From positions 10,232,501 to 10,296,500 of the forward strand of contig NC_088309.1 of assembly GCF_910592395.1 (NCBI RefSeq): a stretch of 64,000 nucleotides of DNA. Reading direction: 5' to 3'. Under the pieces are notes generated by a model that saw only the letters and a list, made by a program, of their open reading frames with translations, ran no database searches and had not been told where the DNA came from. Position 1 is the stretch's first letter. The number at the start of each line of letters is the position of its first letter. The position numbers and the translations under genes are program-made. This document shows positions 15,201-25,000 of the stretch, piece by piece. The DNA is from Lineus longissimus (lineage: Eukaryota; Nemertea; Pilidiophora; Heteronemertea; Lineidae).

Positions 15201-17349
15201 GATTCCATGAAGCACAGTAAATTCAGTTGGTACTTTTTTGAAAAATGAGGTCAGAATCTAAAGGGAAGTACAATACATGAACCAATGCAGGTTAATTGAA
15301 AAAATTCAATGTTATGTCAATTTCATCCCAACTCGTTAGCCCTGATACATGTACCCTGAAAAGCAAATCCTGTCACACCAGAAACACATTTTGACACCAT
15401 CATACACATGTTGCATGATGGTGTCTGAAATTAACTTGCATTAAGACTGGAATGAACGAATCAAACTGGATCATGGACAGTTTCTTCATCACGTGTACTT
15501 CTTTGGTACTTTTAAAATGAAGAGAGCATCCCAAACCGATCTTAACCTACTATGTGGGATGCTGCGTTATATGCATGGTGCTAGGGGATTGAGTGAGGAT
15601 GGGGATATGATTTGAAAACCAGAGGTACATAATTAGTCTTCAAGAAAGTTAAAATCCATTTAGTCAAGGGAGAAATATATGTCTATTGGTACGAGGATCA
15701 TGATACAACCATGTAACATTCATGCAGTACACTTTAACCAACTTAAAATGTAAACATCCAATGACAAACTTCTTAAAATTTTATCCTTTCTGAAATACAA
15801 TGAGGACAACAATGATCACAACTCAAATTATCTATTAACAGTTATCGTGGGAAAAAATGTGTTATTATGATTGATATTTATCCCATAAGAGTTTGACATA
15901 AAAATTGTCCCCAGATTTTTTTAGAAATACTTATTTTTCATGGTTTGACCTGTAACACACGTATTTTAGAGTAGGTACCGGTACCTAAAATGATGTCGGT
16001 AACTATATTCATATAACACCAGAAACACATGTATATTCATCTTGATGCTACAATCGAATAATTTTGATTGTAACAATCACATGATTTTACATATTCTAAC
16101 ACACATGTAGGTCTGCAATGCAGCTTGAGGACATGCCACCTGTTTTGTAATTGTTAGACGTGGTGCAATGGAATGCTAATTAGCTCTAGCGTAGCAGTAG
16201 AGACTTCATGATTAAACGTTTCCTTAACTCCCACTCCTTTAAAACAAACTTAAAGTTGGAATACTTCAGTTCAGGCATCGATCTGGGTATGTAGTTTTAC
16301 AATTATTTCAATTCAATGCAGTCAAAAAACTCTACAAAGTGGGCAAATGATTTTTTTAATTAACATCAAAACATATTTTTTTCAGAAATCCCAAAAGACT
16401 CCTCAAGTCAAAATGAAGAAAACATCTAAACGAGGAGAAGAAACGTTTTTTTCTGTAATTTTCTTCTTTTCCCACCAAGTTTTTAGAAGATGAGGCAGCC
16501 ATGATTCATAAAACAATGCTTGGCACTGACTACATCAATTATAAATACACTCAGTAGTTTAGCTTACCTGTGACTATATATAGAAAACAAGTCAGCTGAC
16601 TGACTGAGGAACTGGAAGCCCATCAAACATTCTCAATAAACATGCCTGTCCATCATAATTCGAAATGCCTATCCCATCAGCATGATAGCATACATTTGGT
16701 AGCATTTTACTGCCAACTAGCATGAAATTTACAATACTGTGCGCATTCTCTTATGGGATAAAACCATGAAATGGGCGAAATAAAAACGATTTGTTAGATA
16801 ATTGAAAAACCTTTTTGTTATTGTGACCTGGCGACTAAGAATCTGGAGCAACAGCCATGACAGCACCTCAGCTTTTTCCGAGTACCAAATTCTGTCAATG
16901 GAGGGTTCTTTATACAAGATGTCCTAAAACCCCCCTAAGATATGCTGGTACCCAGGGCCAATATCATTGTCATACATGTAGCACAGCATATACATGTATG
17001 AATTAGCGGGTTTCACACTTACGACAAAATTTCCTATTGGGAGTTGAGAGCAAAATTAGGTATCATCTTTGATACCTGGCAAGACTTGGGATGGCATTTC
17101 TTGAAATACAGTTTTTTGCCTTTCTGGAATTCCAAATTCTTAGTCTTTATAAAATTTCTAACATTTTTAACACTGAATCCAACAAGTACTCACTAATAAG
17201 AATGTAGCACTAACACGCTTTGCATGTTGCTAGAATTACACAGAATGACAGAAACAAGACATGATGTTACTGAATGTGAAGAGATGGAAACAAGACAATT
17301 TTACAAACATGTAGCACTTACAGTTCAACTCACTATACACCAAACAATC

Positions 17350-17381
<32 letters not shown>

Positions 17382-18484
17382 TATCAACCCATGAATCAAT
17401 CATTCAGTTCTAGCAAGCGTTCATTTAGATAATGGCAACTATTAGAGTCAGATGTGAGAGCAGACATCAAAATGTCATGGGGTTAAAAAACTGATCCTGA
17501 TCACAAATGTACATGCATAGCTAGGTAAGGTAAGCTGGTACAATTATATGTACACAGAACAATGACAGTATACCCCAACAACAACCATGCTTTACTGATG
17601 GAAAATTTGATGACACAAACATGACAGATTCATAAATCATTTTTTTAAACAAAAAACTTGCAGTTAGCAAAGCAATTTTGTGAAACCTTGTGAAACACAT
17701 GACTCATTGACTGCTCAGCACAAGAACAAATTTCGTTGAAATTGTCCATTATATTATGTTGGCCTAAAGTTGATCTAAGCGTTGCTACGGTCTAAAACAA
17801 GGAAAACAAATCATGTTTGATATTGTAACACCAATACACAAATTTATACCAGTACCAGGCCAGCTCAGAGCAGCATGCATTGCGACAGCTAGACAGTTGG
17901 CGAAGATGTTCAGATGACATCATCATGAGGTACGAAAACAACAGATTCCTCACCTTATCTGCGGCGTCATGTCCATCATGTAATTCTTCCAAGGTGGGTC
18001 TAGATCGAAGTGCAGTTGTAGCACTCAACAAATTTCGGTAATGGTCAACATGGGGCAACGCTTCAGTAGTATTGTGGCCAAATGTTTTCAGATTTGTAGT
18101 GTCTTGTCCTATAGCACTGTCTCTGTTAGTGGGCGAATTGGGTGGCGAGGTACTCCCAGATGCAAGACTTCCTTCAGCACCCACATGTGACCCAGCCCCA
18201 GAGGCGGCAGATCGGGATGGTGAAGGGTACCCATTAGCTGCATCCTGAGATTCAGCTGCATCATTTGGATTTTCACCTTGTTTTGAAGTTGGTTGCTTTT
18301 CATCAACAAAATCGACTTTCGCGACTTTGAATCGCGATTTCGGTTTGTCTGCTGATTTCTCTGATTCGGTTTCACCAGAAGGTATTACGTTTAATTCAAT
18401 CTCATTTGCACAAAGACTGTTTTGAGATGATTTTAAATCCCCAATTTGTCCAGAACTTCCACTTCGATCCATCTTGTCCGCCAT
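223..18484 (-). CDS. Na-K-Cl cotransporter (SLC12A1/2-like), 5' 15 exons, partial
   Basis: Cation-chloride cotransporter moving Na+, K+ and Cl- across the plasma membrane. Coding exons: 17954-18484, 14855-14995, 14383-14554, 8932-9071, 8622-8732, 5396-5507, 5054-5181, 4294-4584, 3456-3563, 3006-3129, 2433-2534, 1518-1673, 1006-1105, 774-885, 223-470; all join in phase (858 codons + 2 nt) and the last donor runs off the left edge. The N-tail has a SPAK/OSR1 docking motif RFKV (51-54), a PP1-type KVDF (56-59), and the phosphoregulatory block TFGHNT (134-139), [16 protein letters not shown]1 carries [13 protein letters not shown]. Tyr315 in VAMYVVG corresponds to the K+-site tyrosine of NKCC1, which is His in NCC, so a K+-dependent carrier is inferred. 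The large loop has six N-glycosylation sequons (N491, 495, 511, 516, 520, 523). Start ATG 18484 has A at -3 and G at +4 and is the first ATG after an upstream in-frame stop. Confidence 0.96.
1081..1272. repeat. 96-bp tandem duplication covering an exon 5' end
   Basis: Two essentially identical 96-bp copies (1081-1176 and 1177-1272). Copy 1 holds the first 25 nt and the splice acceptor of the cotransporter exon 1006-1105. Copy 2 repeats this acceptor and exon start inside the upstream intron. Confidence 0.95.
1987..2213. mobile_element. Near-perfect palindromic MITE/fold-back element
   Basis: Two 102-bp arms (1987-2088 and 2112-2213) are inverted copies with about one mismatch, separated by a 23-bp loop. 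Outer ends read TATGTGACTCGCTC and its complement. A diverged relative lies at 14074-14265. No coding capacity. It sits in the intron between cotransporter exons 2433-2534 and 1518-1673. Confidence 0.9.
2220..2399. mobile_element. Tc1/mariner-type MITE with CAGTAGAACCTC ends
   Basis: Starts TACAGTAGAACCTC and ends GAGGTTCTACTGTA, so it has inverted termini with a TA on both sides, as expected from a TA target-site duplication. The interior holds repeated CCTTAATAGAGAGG-like blocks. A second copy is at 43022-43205. Confidence 0.85.
2651..2736. mobile_element. 86-bp hairpin MITE with TA flanks
   Basis: Termini CAGGGTGCTCCAGAAAACTTT and the inverted counterpart ending CACCCTG are flanked by TA on both sides. 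The centre is ACAATAGAATTCTATTGT, so the whole element folds into one hairpin. Intronic. Confidence 0.8.
3360..3410 (-). repeat. tRNA-derived SINE head (A and B box)
   Basis: Read on the minus strand it has an A-box-like TAGCGATGTGG, then GAGCGTCGGCCCC, then a B-box GGTTCAAACCC that fits GGTTCRANYCC. This is the layout of a tRNA-like Pol III promoter. There is no full cloverleaf, so it is a SINE fragment rather than a tRNA gene. It lies in a cotransporter intron. Confidence 0.5.
5508..8621. other. Cotransporter intron, 3.1 kb, degenerate repeats
   Basis: No exon was found. It holds a SINE-like copy (6634-6830), a roughly 65-bp direct repeat with moderate identity (5899-5962 and 6195-6258, both containing ATAAGCAAACAA), and scattered copies of ATCGATCCAGACAC (near 6856 and 7027). 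Short open frames here lack coding features. Confidence 0.6.
6634..6830 (+). repeat. Dispersed SINE-like repeat (CCCCCTGGACAGGATG family)
   Basis: The order GAGTATCACTCCCCCTGGACAGG, then GGTACCCATTTATAGACC, then GTGTCCTGCTCAAGGACAC, then ACCACTATGCTAC is the arrangement I know from a repeat common in marine invertebrate genomes. A shorter copy of the first part lies at 12051-12140. The family name was not assigned. Confidence 0.55.
10205..10873. repeat. 47-bp minisatellite, about 14 copies
   Basis: The unit contains GTGACAGCCAGTTAGCTGTG and GAGGTGTTTGTAAAGTAATG and repeats every 47 bp (a few of 46-51 bp). Copies alternate between CCAGTTAGC and CCAGTAAGC in a partly regular order, suggesting multi-unit duplication. 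A long minus-strand frame through it is an artefact of a stop-free unit read in all three frames. Confidence 0.95.
12051..12140 (+). repeat. Second SINE-like fragment
   Basis: GAGTATCGCTCCCCCTGGATAGG followed by GGTAGTACCCGACTATGC and GGAGGAGAGAAAG matches the first part of the repeat at 6634-6830. Confidence 0.45.
13232..13565. mobile_element. Candidate non-autonomous DNA transposon
   Basis: Left end GCGCGTACACCAC and right end GTGGTGTACACGCG are inverted copies, and the internal GGTGGACCAATTGC/GGTGGTCCATTTTC pair echoes them. Length about 330 bp with higher GC than the surroundings. No transposase frame. Confidence 0.55.
13975..14000 (+). ncRNA. Hammerhead-ribozyme-like core
   Basis: CTGATGA, a short helix (GGTTCG paired with CGAACC, one extra G), then GAAA, in the order of a hammerhead catalytic core. 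Stems I and III and the cleavage site could not be assigned, and the sequence TCGATCG after GAAA has no clear partner upstream. Activity is not shown. Confidence 0.3.
14074..14265. mobile_element. MITE related to the 1987-2213 palindrome
   Basis: Ends GTGACTCGTCACACCAAAACC and the inverted counterpart GGTTTTGCTGTGACGGATCAC. The motif CAGGCGCATGTCGC and the internal AATGAACAAACAGTCCGTCTC match the palindrome at 1987-2213, but the arms have diverged and no longer pair throughout. Confidence 0.75.
14996..17953. other. First intron of the cotransporter gene
   Basis: About 3 kb without recognisable exons. AT-rich; contains an (AATC)n run and nothing else I can name. Confidence 0.6.
17347..17385. 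repeat. (AATC)n microsatellite
   Basis: Roughly nine AATC units. A shorter run of the same tetranucleotide is near 45272. Confidence 0.9.
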
Positions 18485-21400
18485 ACTAATTCCATGTATC
18501 ACGTGACAACTTTGATTGGCAATCTCGCATACAGGAGCAGGTGCTCGTGGTCTCACTAGCCGGTGAGGGGGCCAGGCCTACCTGCCTCCAAAAATGACGC
18601 GACGTCATTTCATGTTCCTTCATGTTTACCCCTGTTCCAGCGACTGTAGACTTGGCAGTATCTTACTCTCACATAAACCTATACATTTCTGAATAGCTTG
18701 TCACTTGTAGAATACACCTGGCCAGTTTCAACGTCGTCTAGACATACAGTCATGCATAGACTGGTGCAGCACAATGCATGAGACACCCTGTATGTTAAGG
18801 CAAGTACGTCAAGTAGTTTTACTCAAAATATATTTGTAAGCAATAACCTCAGAGTGTCTGGTTACTCTAATGGATTAGTAATGGTCCACCCAAGGAAGTT
18901 ACCTTCATGTTCCGTCCACCTGATCTAGGCTTAGAGAATGCAGGATAGGTATATGATAGTAGGTAATATCCCCCTCTTTAGTAAACTCCGGACGCAGTGT
19001 ACCGGCCTCATTCATCGTCCCGATCTTGTAACCTGGTAACTCCTTGATGATAAAAGATTGACATTTTGTGGCTCACCCTGTATAAAAAAGTTTTAACGTT
19101 TTAAAAAATAGATGGCGCCAACATTTCAATTCAAACCTGGAGGCCAGGTTGATTTTGACTTTTTTGTCATATTGTCATGACATTGCATGATTTCAACTGG
19201 TAATAGAGTCATTATTGTGCGAAATTCAAATTATATGTGTGGCGATTGATATGCCAAAGTTGACATTCTTCATTTGTGTCAGGTGAGTTAGGCGGAATTG
19301 ATTGGTAAAGTGATCAGGATGGGATACAGCACTGGTGTAGTGTCGGCATGAAAATGAAACTTGAGAAATCAGATCAGCTGTTCACTTCAGCATGCTTGTG
19401 TTTTATACATGTGTAGCATAGGGTATGGCATGGGCACTTCCAGGCACTATGATGGGGTAGATTTAAGCGGGAAAAACACCACATTAACTGACAACGTCAC
19501 TGACAGTGTCGGTGTATATAAAATCCTACTCATACTGTAAACACTCCTCAATCTACCCCATCAATCAATTCAACACTGGGTCAGTGGGTGACTGACAACA
19601 GTACTAGGCCTACTCAGTAGCTGGAAGTGTCATCATCATCATCATTGGATTGGAAGCCACTATAGCCAATACTGGCTTTGGGCTTATCTAAATACAAACT
19701 TATTACGAACAGTACGCATGGACTGGGTGCTGACATGCGGTTATCCTTGAGAATTATTTTCTATTTACACTATGTACATAACTAAGTCCACTAGATTCAT
19801 TAGGCATATTATGTAGCAACGTCCGGCTGTATCAAGTTGGCGAGTGTGTCATCACAGACCAGAAGACTCCTCTCACAAAAAAAAAGAATAATGCAATAGT
19901 AACCGTGATGGCTGATGCCCACAAAAAAAATGTTGTCCTATCTACACCTTGTATTGTGTAATTAAATAGCCCATCCCTATTGGACCAATGGTGGTCTAAT
20001 CTTGCTTTAAAACTTATTACACTTAGGGCACTGACGACTGACTGTGTCCATTTAATTGATGCATATAGTTTGAATCAGAGTAACACTAACAAATTAAATG
20101 GTAAATCAGAGTAACAGCTTAGGGTGAATTGGCGTAACAGCTTTAGGTGAATCGGAGAAACACTCTCAACATAATAGATTAGATACCCTCACCACTGTAG
20201 GCCCTACCAGGCGGAGGAAGCCACTGCTGCTACAACAAACAAGCAGCAAACAGGTCGCACACCACATGTTCTTTTGTTTGTTGTGCCTAATGTATATTTA
20301 GGTTTGTTTAGGTCAGCAGTGACCTCCGCCTGGGAATCAAAATAAAAGCATGCCATGGTGATCGAATCAGACCCAGGGTGAAGCAGACGATTACGGGGCA
20401 ACTCGGCCTATTACCAACTCGGCCCACCAACTCGGCCTGGGTTATAAATCATCGGTTTATTGGCATAAGTTTTCCTTATATTGTTTTTTTTGTTGCTATA
20501 TATATAGGCCTACGATTTATTCATTCCTGTTGGAAATTTGAAGAGAATTCATCAAGATTTGGAGGATAAATCCATGAAATCACAGTCATGAATGTGCATT
20601 TGGAGTGCTACCGCGACTTTTCCACACTCGCCGCCGTTATTTCATGGATTTCTCCTTCAAATCCCAATAAATTTTCTTCAAATTTTCAACAGGAATGAAT
20701 ACATAGTAGGCCTATATATACCAACAAAAAACAAAAAAATATAAGAAAAACTTATGCCAATAAACCAATGATTTATAACCCAGGCCGAGTTGGTAGGCCG
20801 AGTTGGTAATAGGCCGAGTTGGTCATACACCAAGCAGACTACTGGTAGGTGAATCGGAGTAACAGCTTTGGCAGGGTGAATCAGAGTATCAGGCAGCACA
20901 GGGTGAATTAGAGTAACAGCTTGGGGTGTAACAGCATTTGGTGAATCTCTGAAAAAAGGTTAAAATATTTTCTGATGCAATTCCTATTCCTATTATTTAT
21001 TTGAATGAAAACTAATTTGAGTGATGTTCATTGACCTGGTCAAACTTTTCATCATGCATATTGCAATCCATTGACTGCCAGACTGGTGTTGCTGTTGGAA
21101 TATTTCCAATTCAGGTATTGACATTTTTCTGGATGGAAAAAACTGATTTAAATTCTATTTTTAACCTGCTTGGTCAGATTAAGTGGTGTTGGAGTGGAGT
21201 ATTTCCATACTGACCTCTTTCTCAGAATTGGAACTCATGGATAATTAAATCCCAAAAAAGTAGCTCATTTATCAAAGTTGGCAGTTGGCAGTATGGTCAA
21301 AACAATTTAATTGCTCGCGGAGACTCATCATTCTTGCAAGGCTGACAGCCGCGGTGAGTTCATTTATATCCTAGGCTATGAGGAGGGAGATTTCTGCATG

Positions 21401-22021
21401 GCTCCATTGTCAACCTCCTTCGCTTCGGACAGAAGTCTAAAGAGAATCTATTCCAATGTTCAGTTTTTGTTTTTAAAAAGATCATTCTATCCGGTTTACT
21501 GCTGAAAAAAACAACCCTTGGCATTTGCTTGCCAAGCGTGTAAAAAGATATTTTATCTCTTTTGAAGACAAGATTCAAATATTTCATTGTTTATCTTCAG
21601 ATTTGAACATGTTGATTCATGGCATGGAAGTTCACCTCAGCATGTCAATCATCCATGCAGTCAATGTCAATACCCTGTCACATGAACCCATTGTTTGCTG
21701 TCTCAACTTTATTTTGAATGTTTGGTTACCAGCATTTTATCATCTGTAATAATTGAAATGGGCCCTGTGTGTTTGCGTGTTTGATATCCCTTGACAAGTC
21801 TTGATGAGATTGATGGTGATACACAGGTACATATTAATCATCAGATTGAATGATAAGTATTGATGCGCATTTTTAACTAAGGGAACCTCAAACCCGCATA
21901 GGCTAGCATTCAGCCAGACAGTCCAGTCAGTCCTGATTTCCAAGCTTATTGCTTGTCTTCTCTGTTTCAGATTCTCAATGGATTGTGACTTGATTTAATT
22001 GTTTATCAAGAAAGAACCACG
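18485..22021. other. Head-to-head intergenic region
   Basis: Lies between the starts of the minus-strand cotransporter and plus-strand MFS gene, so it should hold both promoters. No TATA box or clear core element was assigned. It contains the fold-back 20394-20830, flanked on both sides by short degenerate repeats of GGTGAATCAGAGTAACAGCTT (about 20075-20165 and 20850-20945). A 5'-UTR exon of the MFS gene begins at 21971 after a good acceptor. Confidence 0.6.
20394..20830. mobile_element. Fold-back element, arms about 180 bp
   Basis: Left arm about 20394-20580 and right arm about 20640-20830 are inverted copies carrying tandem CCAACTCGGCC blocks, GGGTTATAAATCAT, TATATAGGCCTA and AAATCCATGAAAT. 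They are separated by about 60 bp. No transposase; the small frames in the two arms are just the same sequence read twice. Confidence 0.85.
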
Positions 22022-25000
22022 ATGGCTGACGTTAAGCCCAAGCGCTCACCCCTCCTGAGTCAATTGCGACAGTTATTGAGCTTAACAAAAAAGGGAGCTA
22101 CACCAATAAAATGGCCAATCGTCATATCTGTTACTCTTGCGTTGGTAAGTAAAAGTGACCCAATCGATTTGATCTTGCTTCATCATACAAATAACACCAT
22201 GGTTGTCCATTCCTGCATTTTTTTTAATTCTGTGTAGGACAAAACATGTAGGCTTCTCAGACGTTAGACGGTCCTCAATTTTTATAAATATTCAAACAAA
22301 CGCTAACTTTTGTCCCCTATTGTAAGTGATTAAAAAGGTTAGCAGTCTTCTCATTATGATATATATCCTGAACGTTGCAAAAAAAGGGGATGAAAAAGGG
22401 GGTACCTGTCCCACTTGTCCCGTTATAAAAAGGGCCATATCCCAATTCTTCCATCCATGAGATCAAAATGGTTTCATGTAATGCGGAGTCTGCTCCATGT
22501 GCCGTACTAAAAAAAGTTTTGTTTCACTTTCAGTTCGGCACTGCTCTTATTCTGATGTTCCCATTTGCTTTTCTGCCTTTCATGGTGCTGGTAAGTGCTC
22601 ACATTTTAACCCGCTCTTCTAAGGCCGAAGTTACATAGACCTCATTCGTTCATTTCCCAGGACTCATTTTCCCCTTTTGCTTTCGTTCCCCTGTAAAAGC
22701 ACGGCCTTGTGGCGTGCATTCACCGAGGAATGAAAGAAAAACCCGGAAAGTGACTCGTGGTAAATGAACGAATGAGGTCTATGTAACTTCGGCCTAATAC
22801 AATATACAGACATGAATTCAGGCCTCCTGATTACATGTACATGTAAATTATGAAGATGCCCTAAGATGACTGGTGCTTTTCTTTTCAGCATTTTGGCTAT
22901 CTGGAAGAAGATAAGGGCTACTATGTTGGGATCATTGCGTCTAGTTATTTCTTTGGTAGGATCGTGGGAAGGTAAGTGTTTTATTATTAAACAGACTTGG
23001 TTAAAAAGGGGGTAGATGTGACTCAGCATTTTTATGTCATTCGACATTCTAAAGAAAAGACAAAACCTTTGGCTTTAGCAGTCAGTATCATTACTCAGTA
23101 TAAAACATGTATGCTTGTATTCCTTTTAGGTTTGGTTTACATAAAAATGCCACCTCCCAAAGTATTTGTATAAAAGCTGTGTGGACGTTCAGCCGAATAA
23201 ATCATAAAGCCAAGGGCAGATAAACTTCTGATCAACTCCACACTACACCCTGTGAGTGTGACTGTTGACTGCACTACATGCATATTTGATTACATGACTT
23301 ATAACGTCATTCTGTTCCTCCCTTTGAATTGACCCCATGCTAATCATTGATTTTCAGTTTCTTCTGGGGTTGGTTGTCCGATAAGAAGGGGCGTCGTCCA
23401 GTGATCTTGATCAACATAGCATTGAACATTGTTTTTTGTCCAGCTTTTGGTTTTAGTTCAACTCTTTGGTTGGCATGTTTATTTCGCTTCCTGATTGGAA
23501 CCATGACAGGTACAGTAGTAGTCAGAAGTAAACATATCTTGCCTCTTGCATTTCTTGGCAGTGGATTTTGAAATTTAAGAGACCTGTTGGCCATCTATCC
23601 AAGTTAACAAAAATCTAGGTCAAGGTGACTTACTTATCAGGTGTATGTAGGTCAAGGTCATAAGACCCTACGTGGGTCATATCTAAAGAAATTGTCGATT
23701 GCAGGATTATATCTTACATGTGAGGAACTCTTAGACACCCCTCACCTTCAGGCGGGCGTAGGGTCCATGGACCATTTAATTATAAGTAGATTTGAAACTT
23801 TCTAAAATTTCTTGAAAAAAATTGTGTATTCTGTATTTCAGGTGTTGTGACTTGCACCAAGACAGTTCTGTATGAGATCAGTGATAATACTAATCAAGCC
23901 TTTTCCATGTCCTGTATTGGAGTCGCATGGGGTATGGGTATCATCCTTGGCCCTGCTCTTGGAGGTATGTAGATCCAAACTTCACATATAAACCTGTGTC
24001 TCGATCAAGGAATTCATACCATAGTGGAGGTATTGGTTATCTCACCAAACACTGCAAGAGTGGAGCTATAATGTCAGCCAAAACCAAGGCAGCAGCTGAA
24101 GTTTTGTGATGAAATGACAGCTCCAACCAACATTAAAGAATCAATTTCTATTCTAAGAGTAAAACACATCAAACTAAACAACAAAATGTGATTTTGACCG
24201 CTTCCGTAATTTGCACCACCCAAGCGGTTATTGTTGCCTGACCTTAACTGCTGCCGACAAAATGAGGCACAGTGGGCATATGATAGTGGATTGTACACTG
24301 TAAACGGTGGTTCATAGTGATCAAGTTTTTTTAGAATTCACAGTCTAAAAATACTCATGGGTCGTGTACATTAGTCTACTTGGAGAGACAGCAATTATGT
24401 TTTGATTAATTATACTTGAGAATTGGCATGTCGGCTTGTAGCGGACTGAAAAAGATTTAATTCTGAAAACCTCATCTTTCAGGTTTTCTCTCTTCTCCTG
24501 CCACTAAATACCCCGCCATCTTCCCCCCTGAAGGTTTCTTTGGCCAGTTCCCATTCCTCCTGCCTTGTTTAGTTGTGAGCTTCTTGAATATATTCTGCTT
24601 CATCTTGGTCCTCATCAGACTACCAGAAACCTTGCATAAGAAAAAGTAAGTATTTCTATTTTGTCATTTCAGCAATTCTTAAAGAATTTGGTCAATTATT
24701 ATACCGTGTAAAGCCTGAAACTTTTTTCTGGCAGTACGATTTTCCTGTTTGAGTTCTTGGGAAACCCACTGAATAATTTTTCTGATTGAAGGCACTGAAT
24801 GACATTTGGTAATTTCCCTTAATGATAATCAATGTCGTCTGTTTACACTGAACATACCATTCATATTCATTGTTCTCTTCAGTTTGTTCTATGATGATGG
24901 GACTGAATGCATTGTAATATCATTACCTAGTAGGGGACATGGTAATTTCTTTTGGTAATTACTTCTCCATTGGGCTATGGCTCACAACTTCCTCGTCCTA

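Noticed and set aside
18485-18556. N-terminal extension of the cotransporter
   Set aside because: The frame is open but has no ATG before an upstream stop; ATG 18484 has a good context.
22664-23047. 127-aa minus-strand frame
   Set aside because: Overlaps a MITE and lies antisense to an MFS exon.
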